DNA of 64,000 nt from Leisingera methylohalidivorans DSM 14336. Lineage in GTDB: Bacteria > Pseudomonadota > Alphaproteobacteria > Rhodobacterales > Rhodobacteraceae. The stretch spans positions 2,196,371 to 2,260,370 of the forward strand of contig NC_023135.1 in the NCBI RefSeq assembly GCF_000511355.1, in the 5' to 3' direction. The position numbers and the translations under genes were made by a program. Under the pieces are notes generated by a model. The model made no database searches and had not been told where the DNA came from. It was given only the letters and a program-made list of their open reading frames with translations. Positions 1 to 9,228 of this stretch are shown piece by piece. Position 1 is the stretch's first letter. The number at the start of each line of letters is the position of its first letter.

Positions 1-1032
1 CTTGGTGTCCGACGTTTCGTGGCTGGTGCGCAGGTCTTTGACCATCTGGTAGGGCTGCAGCACATAAGACCGGATCTGGTTGCCCCAGCCCGCATCGCCT
101 TTGGCCTCATGGGCGGCGTTGATCTCGGCGTTGCGGCGGTCCAGCTCCTGCTGATACAGGCGCGATTTCAGCGCCTTCATGGCAATGTCGCGGTTCTGGT
201 GCTGCGATTTCTCGGACGAGGTCACCACGATGCCGGTCGGAATGTGGGTGATCCGCACCGCCGAGTCGGTGGTGTTCACGTGCTGGCCGCCCGCCCCCGA
301 AGAACGATAAGTGTCAACGCGGATATCCGAGGGGTTCACGTCGATTTCGATATTGTCGTCCACCACCGGGTAGACCCAGACCGAGCTGAATGAGGTGTGC
401 CGCTTGGCCGCCGAGTCATAGGGAGAGATCCGCACCAGCCGGTGCACGCCGCTCTCGGATTTCAGCCAGCCATAGGCATTGTGGCCGGAGATTTTATAAG
501 CGGCGGATTTGATGCCTGCTTCGTCGCCCGCGCTTTCGGACTGCAGCTCGACCTTGTAGCCCTTTTTCTCGGCCCAGCGGACATACATCCGCGCCAGCAT
601 CGACGCCCAGTCGCAGCTCTCTGTGCCGCCGGCGCCTGCGTTGATTTCAAGGAAGGTGTCATTGGCATCGGCCTCGCCGTCCAGCAGCGCTTCCAGCTCT
701 TTCTCGGCGGCCTTGGCTTTGAGCGCCGCAAGGGCAGCCTCAGCATCCTTGATGACCTCGTCATCCTCTTCCATCTCCCCCAGCTCGATCAGCTCGATAT
801 TGTCGGAGAGGTCCTGTTTGATGCCCTTGTAGGTATCGATCGCATCCACCAGCGCCTGGCGTTCGCGCATCAGCTTCTGGGCCGCCTCGGGGTCGTCCCA
901 CAGGTTCGGATCCTCGACCCGCGCGTTGAACTCCTCCAGGCGGAATTCCGCGGCTTCCCAGTTCAGCCGCTGGGCCAGCAGCTCCAGCGATTTCTCGATG
1001 TCCGCCACGATGTTCTGGGTTTCCGCGCGCAT
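1..1032 (-). CDS. prfB: Peptide chain release factor 2 (partial, C-terminus outside window)
   Basis: Releases finished proteins at UGA and UAA stop codons in the ribosome. The reading frame runs from the ATG complement at 1030-1032 off the left edge, so about 30 C-terminal residues are missing. The GGQ peptidyl-hydrolysis motif is visible in SGAGGQHVN, and the stop-codon-recognition tripeptide region reads [13 protein letters not shown], with SPY instead of the SPF known from E. coli. AAGGA lies 8 bases before the ATG. The N-terminal frame is continuous, so the programmed UGA frameshift found near codon 26 of E. coli prfB is absent here. It lies 100 bp downstream of the PBP1A gene on the same strand. 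Confidence 0.96.
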   Translation of the reverse strand, partial: MRAETQNIVADIEKSLELLAQRLNWEAAEFRLEEFNARVEDPNLWDDPEAAQKLMRERQALVDAIDTYKGIKQDLSDNIELIELGEMEEDDEVIKDAEAALAALKAKAAEKELEALLDGEADANDTFLEINAGAGGTESCDWASMLARMYVRWAEKKGYKVELQSESAGDEAGIKSAAYKISGHNAYGWLKSESGVHRLVRISPYDSAAKRHTSFSSVWVYPVVDDNIEIDVNPSDIRVDTYRSSGAGGQHVNTTDSAVRITHIPTGIVVTSSEKSQHQNRDIAMKALKSRLYQQELDRRNAEINAAHEAKGDAGWGNQIRSYVLQPYQMVKDLRTSHETSDTK

Positions 1033-1132
1033 GGGGTGTCCTTGCAATCTTGGGCATTTTCAGGTCAGGCCTGCGTGATAGACCACCCTTGCGCCGCGGG
1101 CAAGCCGACAGCGGCGCAAGCTGCGGTCCGGG

Positions 1133-3634
1133 TCAGTACAAGCCGCCGGAGCTGATGGTGCCGAAGGTCGCCTTGGGCCCCAGCACGGCGGTGCCGCCGC
1201 TGGACGTCGTGACCTTGCGGCCGGACTCCTGCACTTCCTCGATCAGAGGCAGGTTCGATCCCATCGCAAAGCCGCCATCATAGGTGAGGCCGAAGATCGG
1301 TTCGGCACCGTCGCGGAAATACTCCGCCACCACATAGGCGCCTGACGCATTGTCGGGCAGCCGTGCGCCGGTATAGCGGTCGATCTTGATGAAATGGCCG
1401 CCTTCCGGCACGTCAAAGGGGCCGCCGCCGAATTTCTCGGTCGCCTTTTTCATGAACTGCTGGAACACCGGGCCGCACATGGTGCCGCCATAAGCGCCGC
1501 GGCCCATCGGGCGGGGCTGGTCATAGCCCATGTAGCAGCCGGCCACGATGTTGGAGGTGAAGCCGACAAACCAGACATCACGGGAATCGTTGGTGGTGCC
1601 GGTCTTGCCCGCAGTGGGCACCGGCAGGTTGATCACGCTCGACGCGGTGCCGCGGTCGACCACGCCCCGCAGCATCGAGGTCAGCTGATAAGCGGTGATC
1701 GGATCCATCACCTGCTCCCGGTCGGTGACAATCCGCGGCGCATGGCCGGGGGCCAGATCGGGGTCGGCGCATTCGACACAGTCGCGGTCGTCATGCCGGT
1801 AGATTGTGCGCCCGAAACGGTCCTGCACCCGGTCGACCAGTGTCGGCTTCACCCGTTCGCCGCCATTGGCGAACATCGCATAGGCCGCCACCATCTTGTA
1901 AAGCGTGGTCTCCTCCGCCCCCAGCGAGTTGGCAAGGAAGGTGCCCATGTTGTCATAGACGCCAAAGCGTTCGGCATAGCCCGCAACCACCGGCATGCCG
2001 ACTTCCTGCGCAAGGCGGATCGTCATCAGGTTCCGGCTGCGCTCGATCCCGGTGCGCAGGGGCGTCGGGCCGTAGAATTTATTGGAGGAGTTCTTGGGCC
2101 GCCACAGGCCCTGCGGCGTATCAATCTCGATCGGGGCATCGACCACGATGGTGGCCGGGCTGTAACCGCTGTCCAGCGCCGCCGCATAGACAAAGGGTTT
2201 AAAGCTGGAGCCGGGCTGGCGCAGCGCCTGGGTCGCGCGGTTGAACACCGAATGCTGGTAGGAAAAGCCGCCCTGCATTGCCAGAACCCGGCCGGTGTTC
2301 ACGTCCATCGCCACAAAGCCGCCCTGCACTTCCGGCACCTGGCGCAGCGACCAGTGGCTGAAGGCATCGTCTTTCTTTTCGGCCCGCACCAGCACCACAT
2401 CGCCGCGGGTGAAATTATCGGTAAAGCTGCCCTTCATCCATTTGATGTCGGAGCGCGGCACAGTGCCCGTGCCCTCGTTGTCTTCGACACCGACGGTCAG
2501 CGATTTGTCACCAACTTCCAGCACCACAGCCGGATACCATTTGCCGCCCAGTTCGATATCACGGGACACATCGGCATTGGCCAGCGCCTCGCGCCAGCTG
2601 GCCTCATCCGCCAGCTGTGCCTCTTCCAGCGTCACGCCCGTGCCGCGCCATTTCCCGCGCGAGCGGTCGTATTTCTGCAGGCCGCCGCGCATCGCCAGCG
2701 CCGCTTCGGCCTGCATTTCATGGTCGATGGTGGCCCGTACGGTAAAGCCGCCGGTGAAGAATTCGCCCTCGCCGAAATCCTGGGTCAGCTGGCGGCGGAT
2801 TTCATCGGTGAAATAATCGCGCGGCGGCAGCGCGGTGCGGAAGCTCTCGAAATCGCCGTTCTGCACCGAGCGCAGCGGCTGCGCCACTTCGACGCCGTAG
2901 ACATCCCGCGAGATATAGCCGTTCTCCCGCATTTCCCGCAGCACGTAGTTGCGGCGGGCCAGCAACCGTTCCTTTTGGCGCACCGGGTGGTAATCCGACG
3001 GCGCCTTGGGCATCGCCGCAAGCGTCGCCGCCTCATGCGGGGCCAGCTCACTCAGGGTCTTGTTGAAATAGGTCTGTGCCGCCGCCGTCACGCCATAGGA
3101 ATTCTGGCCCAGGAAGATCTCGTTCAGATACAGTTCCAGAATCCGTTCCTTATCAAGCGTCTCCTCCAGCCTGGTGGCGAGGATGATTTCCTTGATCTTG
3201 CGCTCGGCGCGGCGGTCGCCGGACAGCAGGAAATTCTTCATCACCTGCTGGGTGATGGTGGAGGCGCCGCGCACGGTCTGCCCGCGCGAGCGCACCGCCT
3301 CGATCGCTGCCGCAGCAATGCCGCGGGCGTCATAACCGCTGTGGCTGTAGAAATTCTTGTCCTCGGCCGAAATGAAGGCCTGTTTCACCAGATCCGGGAT
3401 ATCCGCTGACGGCGTGAACAGGCGCCGCTCCTTGGCAAATTCGTCGATCATATGGCCTTCGCCCGAATAGATCCGGCTGATCGTCGGCGGCTGGTACTGG
3501 GCCAGCGAGTCGTGGCTTGGCAGGTCGCGCCCGTAGATCCAGAACACCGCTCCAATGGTCAGCGCCACCATCGCCACCCCAAGGGTGATGGTGCTGAAGA
3601 TGGAACCAAAGAAGGAGAGTATGAACCTGAGCAC
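1133..3634 (-). CDS. mrcA: Penicillin-binding protein 1A (bifunctional glycosyltransferase/transpeptidase)
   Basis: Polymerises and cross-links peptidoglycan in the periplasm while anchored in the inner membrane. It has 833 residues, the usual class A PBP size. Residues 5-33 form the membrane anchor. The GT51 domain has the catalytic glutamate in SAEDKNFY (E91) and the GASTITQQ motif near 123. After an OB-like insert, the transpeptidase shows SSFK (catalytic S476), SRN (533-535) and KTGT (near 680). The start is GTG at 3634 (complement) with AAAGG upstream. It may be co-transcribed with prfB. Confidence 0.96.
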   Translation of the reverse strand: MLRFILSFFGSIFSTITLGVAMVALTIGAVFWIYGRDLPSHDSLAQYQPPTISRIYSGEGHMIDEFAKERRLFTPSADIPDLVKQAFISAEDKNFYSHSGYDARGIAAAAIEAVRSRGQTVRGASTITQQVMKNFLLSGDRRAERKIKEIILATRLEETLDKERILELYLNEIFLGQNSYGVTAAAQTYFNKTLSELAPHEAATLAAMPKAPSDYHPVRQKERLLARRNYVLREMRENGYISRDVYGVEVAQPLRSVQNGDFESFRTALPPRDYFTDEIRRQLTQDFGEGEFFTGGFTVRATIDHEMQAEAALAMRGGLQKYDRSRGKWRGTGVTLEEAQLADEASWREALANADVSRDIELGGKWYPAVVLEVGDKSLTVGVEDNEGTGTVPRSDIKWMKGSFTDNFTRGDVVLVRAEKKDDAFSHWSLRQVPEVQGGFVAMDVNTGRVLAMQGGFSYQHSVFNRATQALRQPGSSFKPFVYAAALDSGYSPATIVVDAPIEIDTPQGLWRPKNSSNKFYGPTPLRTGIERSRNLMTIRLAQEVGMPVVAGYAERFGVYDNMGTFLANSLGAEETTLYKMVAAYAMFANGGERVKPTLVDRVQDRFGRTIYRHDDRDCVECADPDLAPGHAPRIVTDREQVMDPITAYQLTSMLRGVVDRGTASSVINLPVPTAGKTGTTNDSRDVWFVGFTSNIVAGCYMGYDQPRPMGRGAYGGTMCGPVFQQFMKKATEKFGGGPFDVPEGGHFIKIDRYTGARLPDNASGAYVVAEYFRDGAEPIFGLTYDGGFAMGSNLPLIEEVQESGRKVTTSSGGTAVLGPKATFGTISSGGLY

Positions 3635-3960
3635 GGGTTTGGCCTTTCTCGCGAGGTGCCGCCTATATAGGTGCGGCGGTGTCCGGGGTCAAAGCATGCG
3701 GCGGCGAAATAGTGCTGTCTGAAGCCCTGCCGCCCGATGAATTGGTTTTAAGCCGTCTGTGATGTATCCTGACCGGACAATACTAACAACGGCTGCCCAT
3801 TTTCCCAAAGCTTGCCGCGGTTCGGCGCAAGCGGCGGGCAGGCTGAACCCACGCGCACGCAATCGCCGCCCCGGCCTGCCTCCCCATCCACCGCCCGCCA
3901 GCCTCGGCGCGCACCCGATTCAGGATTCACCCGGCAGCCCGAAAGGTGGAGGAAACTGCA
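3635..3960. other. Intergenic region between mrcA and the 3961 gene
   Basis: This divergent 326-bp spacer must hold the promoters of both flanking genes. A short imperfect hairpin with arms GCCGCC and GGTGCGGC surrounds TATATA near 3659-3680. GGAGG at 3948-3952 is the ribosome binding site of the rightward gene. No small gene is convincing here. Confidence 0.5.
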
Positions 3961-5358
3961 ATGGCCAAACTCGGAGCGCCGGTCGGCGGCGGCAAGACTG
4001 CCGTGAACGACCCCAAGGACGTTGTGCTGGTTCAGAAGATGCTCAACGATCATGCCGCCTCGGTCGGCTACAAACGGGTGCCGGCCAACGGCAAGGTGGG
4101 CCAGCCGACGATCCTTGCCATCGGCCAGTTTCAGCAGCAGGTGGTGAAATCCAAGGTGACCAGCCTGGTCGAACCCGGCTCCAAGACCTTCAAGATGCTG
4201 AACATGCCGCCCGCCAAGGTCGCCGAACAGTTCGCCAAGTCGCAGGGCGGCAGGCCGCTGCCCGCCAAGGGCAAGGTCTATGAAGTGAAATGGCGGGGCA
4301 AGACCCACTGGTTCACCGAGGACGACATGGGCACAGCCATGGAGGCCATCCAGAGCCGCCTGCACACCGAGACCATGGCCTTCATGAGCACCCTGCGGAA
4401 TTACCAGGACCAGTACCGCGAGATGCAAAAGGGGTTCTGGTCTTTCTTCGTGAAAATGGTGACCCCCAATGCCGACATCGAACGCCCGGCTAAGTCGCTG
4501 AAGAAAGCCGAAGCTGCTGTCGGCAAGCTGGTCGACATGACCTATGGCAAGAACAAGAAAAGCCTGCTGGCGTCCTTCAAGCAGATGACACAGACCAAGA
4601 TCCTGCTCGATGCAGTGGCGATGGACCTGAACATGCTGTCCAAGGAACTGGGGCAAAGCGCCAAGATATGCGAGGAAATCGCGGTCGACCTGCGCGACGG
4701 CTCCGCCGACATTGTGCAGCTGATTCTGGTCACCAACGGGGTGAACCCCGCCACCGCCGGCGCCGTTGTCGCTGCCAGCAAGAACACGGTTCAGGAGATC
4801 GCCAACGGCGTCATCCTCAAGGGGCAATGGGTCAAGTCTGGCGGCGTGGCCGGCTCTTTCAAGCGTGTCACCTTTGCCGCGTTGGCGGGCGGCTTCTCAG
4901 CCTGGCTCGGCGCCAAGGCCGGACAGCTGATCATGAAAGGGGTCGGCGAACGCCTGGCCAGCCGGATGGTCAATTCCCGCTGGATCAACAAATACCTGTG
5001 GAGCACCGCTGCCCGCTGGGGCGGCAAGGAAATCGAGCTCATCCTTGGCCGTTTCACCGCCATTCCGCGCAAAATCGGCGCCGAGATCGTGCTGCAAACC
5101 GTCCTGCGGATGGCGCATAAATTCTTCACCGGCCGGGCCATTTCCAAGGCTTTGACCGATCGCATGAACGCGCTGGAGAAGACCGTCAGCTCCTGCATGG
5201 AGAAAAGCAAGGCCGAAGGGCAGCTCATGGACTGCATCGCCGCCAAAGTGGAAAAGCAGGGGCTGCTGGCAAAGATTGCCGATGACATCCTGGCCCCGCA
5301 CAAGCAGGAGCTCGAGCGCGAGATCGAAAAGGCGCTGGCCAAGGCCGAAACCGCTTAG
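3961..5358 (+). CDS. Uncharacterised protein with peptidoglycan-binding-like N-terminal domain and long helical region
   Basis: I do not recognise a full-length family. Residues 12-81 resemble the peptidoglycan-binding-like module found at the front of some secreted hydrolases and type VI secretion cargo: a GGGKTAVNDPKDVVLVQKML start, then NGKVGQPTILAIGQFQ, then EPGSKTFKMLN. The remaining 380 residues are helical and Lys/Ala rich, with a glycine-rich, mildly hydrophobic stretch at 300-335 and a charged coiled C-terminus (450-465). There is no signal peptide and no catalytic motif I can name. The ATG at 3961 was chosen over an in-frame GTG at 3946 because GGAGG sits 8 bases ahead of it. It stands alone, convergent with amiC, with no obvious immunity gene. 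Confidence 0.75.
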   Translation: MAKLGAPVGGGKTAVNDPKDVVLVQKMLNDHAASVGYKRVPANGKVGQPTILAIGQFQQQVVKSKVTSLVEPGSKTFKMLNMPPAKVAEQFAKSQGGRPLPAKGKVYEVKWRGKTHWFTEDDMGTAMEAIQSRLHTETMAFMSTLRNYQDQYREMQKGFWSFFVKMVTPNADIERPAKSLKKAEAAVGKLVDMTYGKNKKSLLASFKQMTQTKILLDAVAMDLNMLSKELGQSAKICEEIAVDLRDGSADIVQLILVTNGVNPATAGAVVAASKNTVQEIANGVILKGQWVKSGGVAGSFKRVTFAALAGGFSAWLGAKAGQLIMKGVGERLASRMVNSRWINKYLWSTAARWGGKEIELILGRFTAIPRKIGAEIVLQTVLRMAHKFFTGRAISKALTDRMNALEKTVSSCMEKSKAEGQLMDCIAAKVEKQGLLAKIADDILAPHKQELEREIEKALAKAETA

Positions 5359-5396
5359 AGCAAGGCCCGCAAAGTGACTGGAACCCGCCTCCGGTG

Positions 5397-6626
5397 CTAC
5401 TGCCGCACCAGCGCGCGGCGGGCGTCGTCCTGCGCCCGCCAGGTGATCAGCCCATTGAGAATGCCGCGTGCCGCCTGGGCCCGCCAATCCGGGTCCACCA
5501 GGTTTTGCAAGTCCCGCGTGCTGGACAGAAATCCGATCTCCACCAGCACCGAAGGAATATCAGCCGATTTCAGCACCGAAAACCCGGCCGAACGCAGCGG
5601 CCGGTTGTTGATCGGGCGCCCCTGCCCGCGCAGCCCGTCGATCAGCGCCGCTGCCAAGGCATCACTGCGCGGCTGGGTCTCCTGCCGGGCCAGATCCAGC
5701 ATCACCGCCGTCACCTTGTCGTCCGCTTGGCTCAGGTCGGTGCCGGACAGCAGATCACCGCGCAGCTGCCGCTCCGCCAGCTTGGCCGAGGCCACGTCGG
5801 AGGCTTCCCTGGACAGCGTATAAACGGTGGAGCCATGCGCCCGGCCCTCGGAAATCGTGTCGGCATGCAGCGAGATGAACACATCCGCCCCGGCCTGATG
5901 CGCCATCGCGATGCGCCGTTCCAGCGAGACGAAATAGTCGCCATCGCGGGTCATCATCACAGTGAACTGGCCTGAGCGCACCAGCGCTTCGCCCAGCTCC
6001 CGCGCAAATTGCAGCATCAGGTGTTTTTCGACGACCACTTCGGTCTCCGCCCCTGGATCAATGCCGCCATGCCCGGGGTCAAGCATCACCAGAAGCGGTG
6101 CATTTTCGTCGCGCACGCCCTTGCCCGGCATGGTTTGCGGCGCAGGCAGATCCCAGCGCGGATCCTGCGGGGCGCCGGCGGCGGCGGCAAAATCTTCCGC
6201 CGCGGCGGGCTCAAGCGTCACCGCCAGCCGGGCGGCGGCGGTCACTTGGTCCACTGTCATTGCCGCCGTGGACACCTTCATCGGCCCTGCCAGCTGCAGA
6301 ACCAGCCGCGACCAGCCCGGCACATAGGTGCCGAATTGCGCCGCGGTGATCTGCTCGCCCTGCAGCAGGTTTTGCACCGTCAGGCCGCTCCAGTCGACCT
6401 CCTGGAAATCCAGCACCAGCCGCGGCGGCCCGTCCAGGGTGAACAGCCGGTAGGGCACCCCCTGGCTCAGCCCCAGCGCCACCTCGGCGCCCCGCCCGGC
6501 ATCGCGGACCCGGCTGGTCTCCGCATCAATGCGTGCCAGCCCGGTGAAACTGCTGCCGCTGTTTTGCGCCCAGGCGCCCGCGGCCAGCAGCCAGATCAAT
6601 GCGGTGAAGGAAATCAGTCTGCCCAT
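5397..6626 (-). CDS. amiC: N-acetylmuramoyl-L-alanine amidase with AMIN domain
   Basis: Periplasmic zinc amidase that cleaves the peptide stem from peptidoglycan during daughter-cell separation. Residues 1-20 (MGRLISF...AWA) form a signal peptide, an AMIN targeting domain follows, and the C-terminal Amidase_3 domain carries the zinc ligands in LDPGHGGIDPG, the E of VVVEKHLM and the H of ISLHAD, plus the catalytic E of VLVEIGFLS. The start at 6626 was preferred over an ATG at 6695, which would put 23 unusual residues before the signal peptide. AAGAGA lies just upstream. Known activators such as EnvC are not in the window. Confidence 0.94.
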   Translation of the reverse strand: MGRLISFTALIWLLAAGAWAQNSGSSFTGLARIDAETSRVRDAGRGAEVALGLSQGVPYRLFTLDGPPRLVLDFQEVDWSGLTVQNLLQGEQITAAQFGTYVPGWSRLVLQLAGPMKVSTAAMTVDQVTAAARLAVTLEPAAAEDFAAAAGAPQDPRWDLPAPQTMPGKGVRDENAPLLVMLDPGHGGIDPGAETEVVVEKHLMLQFARELGEALVRSGQFTVMMTRDGDYFVSLERRIAMAHQAGADVFISLHADTISEGRAHGSTVYTLSREASDVASAKLAERQLRGDLLSGTDLSQADDKVTAVMLDLARQETQPRSDALAAALIDGLRGQGRPINNRPLRSAGFSVLKSADIPSVLVEIGFLSSTRDLQNLVDPDWRAQAARGILNGLITWRAQDDARRALVRQ

Positions 6627-6704
6627 GCTCGTCTCTTGGTGTTTTCCGGGCAGACTAGGCAATTCCGGCTGGATTGGAAATCCGCCTTCTGCCACTGCCG
6701 CAGC

Positions 6705-7850
6705 TCAGTCCCTGGACGCCATGAATGTCTCCAGCCGCGCCAGCCCCTCTTCGATATCGGCAGTGGAGCGGGCATAGGAGAACCGCAGCGTCGTGGCCCC
6801 GCGCACCGGATCGAAATCCAGCCCCGGCGTCACCGCAACGCCCGCCTTATCAAGGATTTCCGCGGCAAAGCTGCGGCTGTCCGCGGTCAGATCCGACACA
6901 TCGGCATAGACATAAAACGCCCCGTCCGGCGGGGCAATTCTGGTGAATCCAGCCTTGGGCAGCCCGTCCAGCATCAGCTGGCGGTTCTTGGCATAAACGG
7001 CCAGGTTCCCGCGCAGCTCATCCTCGCAGTCCATCGCCGCCAGCGCCGCCACCTGGCTGGCATGCGGGGCGCAGATGAACATGTTCTGGGCGATGCGTTC
7101 CACCACCCGCACGTGGTCCTCGGGCACCACCATCCAGCCTACCCGCCAGCCGGTCATCGAAAAGAACTTGGAGAAGGAGTTGATGACGTAAGCCTCATCG
7201 GTCAGCTGCAGCGCGGTGACCGCCTTCGCCTCATACTCCAGCCCGTGATAGATCTCGTCCGAAATGAAACTGGCGCCCTCGCCCCGCGCCGCCTCGATCA
7301 GCGCGCCCATTGCGGCGTGGTCCAGCATGGTGCCGGTCGGATTGGCAGGCGAGGCCACCATGAGGCCCGCCAGATCCAGCCCCTTCAGATCCGCAGCGAC
7401 TGGCTGCAACCGGTTTTCCGGTGCGGTCTGGATGTCCACCGGCGTCAGCCCCAGCGCTTTCAGGATCTGCCGGTAGGACGGGTAGCCCGGCGCGCCGATC
7501 CCGACCCGGTCGCCGCTGTCGAACAGCGCGGTGAAGCTGAGCAGAAAGGCGCCGGATGAGCCCGGCGTCACGATCACCCGCTCCGGGTTCAGATCGACGT
7601 TGTACCAGTCGCCGTAAAGCCGCGCGATACGCTGACGCAGTTCCGGCAGACCCAATGCAACTGTATAGCCCAACGCATTGTTTTCCAGCGCATTCCCCAG
7701 CGCCTTCAAGGCACCGGAGGGCGCCCCCGTCGACGGCTGCCCGACCTCCATATGGATGATGTGGCGGCCAGCGTCCTCGGCTTTGCGGGCGGCCTCCATC
7801 ACGTCCATCACAATAAACGGATCAACGCTGGATCGGCTTGAGTTTCGCAT
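6705..7850 (-). CDS. Class I/II pyridoxal-phosphate aminotransferase
   Basis: Transfers amino groups between an amino acid and a 2-oxo acid in the cytoplasm. Fold type I features are clear: ASPANPTGT, SDEIYHGL, and the PLP-binding lysine in NSFSKFFSMTGWRVGW. The protein has 381 residues. Substrate cannot be told from sequence alone; the family includes aspartate and aromatic aminotransferases. GGGAG lies 6-7 bases ahead of the chosen ATG at 7850; a second in-frame ATG at 7874 would overlap the start of the divergent protease gene. Only 22 bp separate the two divergent start codons. Confidence 0.9.
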   Translation of the reverse strand: MRNSSRSSVDPFIVMDVMEAARKAEDAGRHIIHMEVGQPSTGAPSGALKALGNALENNALGYTVALGLPELRQRIARLYGDWYNVDLNPERVIVTPGSSGAFLLSFTALFDSGDRVGIGAPGYPSYRQILKALGLTPVDIQTAPENRLQPVAADLKGLDLAGLMVASPANPTGTMLDHAAMGALIEAARGEGASFISDEIYHGLEYEAKAVTALQLTDEAYVINSFSKFFSMTGWRVGWMVVPEDHVRVVERIAQNMFICAPHASQVAALAAMDCEDELRGNLAVYAKNRQLMLDGLPKAGFTRIAPPDGAFYVYADVSDLTADSRSFAAEILDKAGVAVTPGLDFDPVRGATTLRFSYARSTADIEEGLARLETFMASRD

Positions 7851-7872
7851 TCTGATCTCCCATGGTGCGCGC

Positions 7873-9228
7873 ATGAGTTTTGACCGTTTCTTCCGGCTGG
7901 CGTCAATCCCGGCTCTTTTGTTTTGCGCGCTGTTTCAATTTGCAGCGGCGGCACAGGCGGCATCGATCTCGCTGCTGCGCGACCCGGATATCGAACACGG
8001 TCTGAACCGGCTGGCGGCGCCGGTGCTGCGGGCCGCGGGATTGAATGCAAACCGGGTCCGGATCCTGCTGGTCAATGATTCGGCCTTCAATGCCTTTGTC
8101 TTGGATTCGCGAACGATTTTCGTGAATTACGGGCTGATCCTGAAGGTGACCTCCCCCGGGATGCTGCAAGCGGTGATCGCCCACGAGGCAGCCCATATCA
8201 CCAATGGCCATTTGGCGCGGCGGATGCAGAACCTGCGTTCCGCCAACAGCGCTGCCGGTTTGGGCGTGGCCCTGGCGGTACTGGCAGCTGCGGCCGGCGC
8301 GGGCGAGGCCGCAGGCGGCCTTGCCATCGGCACGCAGAATTCCGCGCTGCGCGGCTTTCTGGCCCACACCCGCGCCGAAGAAAGCTCAGCCGACCGTTCC
8401 GCCGCAGATTACCTTAACCGTGCAGGCATCAGTCCGCAGGGGCTGGTCGATCTGCACCGCGCCTTTGCCGGCCAGGAGGTGCTGAGTGCCGGCAGCCAGG
8501 ATCCCTACACCCGTTCGCATCCGTTGAGCCGCGACCGTATCCGTGCCGCCCAGGCCTATCTCGCGGCGCATGGCGACAAGGGCGAGACCAGTGCCGAGGC
8601 CCAATACTGGTTTGCCCGGGTGCGCGGCAAGCTGTCGGGATTTACCCGCGCCCCGAAATGGACCCTGCGCCGGGTGCGCGAGGAACAGTATAAAGACGTG
8701 CGCCTGATGCGCGAGGCCGCCGCCTATCACCGGCAGAGAAACCTGAAGAAAGCCCTGAAGTCGGTGAACGGGGCACTGGCAATCCGGCCCTCCGACCCTT
8801 TCTATCATGAGCTGAAAGGCCAGATCCTGATAGAAAACCGGCAATGGGGCGCCGCTTTGGCCGCCTATGGCAATGCGGTGAAACTGGCCCCCAAGGATCC
8901 GCTGATCCTGACCGGCTACGGCCGCGCCCAGCTGGCCGCCGGCCAACCGAAAGCCGCGCTGAAGACCATGGAACGCGCCCGCGCCATTGATTTCCGCAAC
9001 CCGGTGCTGCTGCGCGACATGTCGCTGGCCTATGCCAAGACCGGCCAACCCGGTCTGGCGGCACTGGTCACCGCCGAACGTTATGCCTTGCAAGGGCGTC
9101 TGGATGACGCCGGAATTCATGCCAAACGGGCCGTCGCCCAGCTGCCTGCAGGATCCGCCGCCGCGCGGCGCGCACAGGATGTGCTGACGGCCTATGAACA
9201 AGCTCAGAAAAGGAAAAGACAAAAATGA
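7873..9228 (+). CDS. M48 family metalloprotease with C-terminal TPR repeats (BepA/YfgC-like)
   Basis: Predicted periplasmic zinc protease/chaperone of the outer-membrane quality-control type. Residues 1-30 form a signal peptide ending AAAAQAA. The catalytic HExxH is in VIAHEAAHITNGHL (H104, E105, H108), and the third ligand region is EESSADRSAADYL. From about residue 270 the sequence turns into TPR-like helical pairs (AYHRQRNLKKALKSVNGALA, then GAALAAYGNAVKLAPKDP). No good Shine-Dalgarno precedes the ATG at 7873. The stop overlaps the next ATG (ATGA), so translation of the DsbA-like gene is probably coupled. Confidence 0.92.
   Translation: MSFDRFFRLASIPALLFCALFQFAAAAQAASISLLRDPDIEHGLNRLAAPVLRAAGLNANRVRILLVNDSAFNAFVLDSRTIFVNYGLILKVTSPGMLQAVIAHEAAHITNGHLARRMQNLRSANSAAGLGVALAVLAAAAGAGEAAGGLAIGTQNSALRGFLAHTRAEESSADRSAADYLNRAGISPQGLVDLHRAFAGQEVLSAGSQDPYTRSHPLSRDRIRAAQAYLAAHGDKGETSAEAQYWFARVRGKLSGFTRAPKWTLRRVREEQYKDVRLMREAAAYHRQRNLKKALKSVNGALAIRPSDPFYHELKGQILIENRQWGAALAAYGNAVKLAPKDPLILTGYGRAQLAAGQPKAALKTMERARAIDFRNPVLLRDMSLAYAKTGQPGLAALVTAERYALQGRLDDAGIHAKRAVAQLPAGSAAARRAQDVLTAYEQAQKRKRQK

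Noticed and set aside
930..1032. Programmed frameshift in prfB
   Set aside because: The frame is continuous from the ATG through the region of E. coli codon 26, with no UGA.
1394..3409. A 671-residue open frame on the plus strand opposite the PBP1A gene
   Set aside because: Antisense shadow; the minus-strand frame has all class A PBP motifs.
3748..4827. A 359-residue open frame on the minus strand opposite the 3961 gene
   Set aside because: Antisense shadow; the plus frame has a good ribosome binding site and a recognisable N-terminal module.
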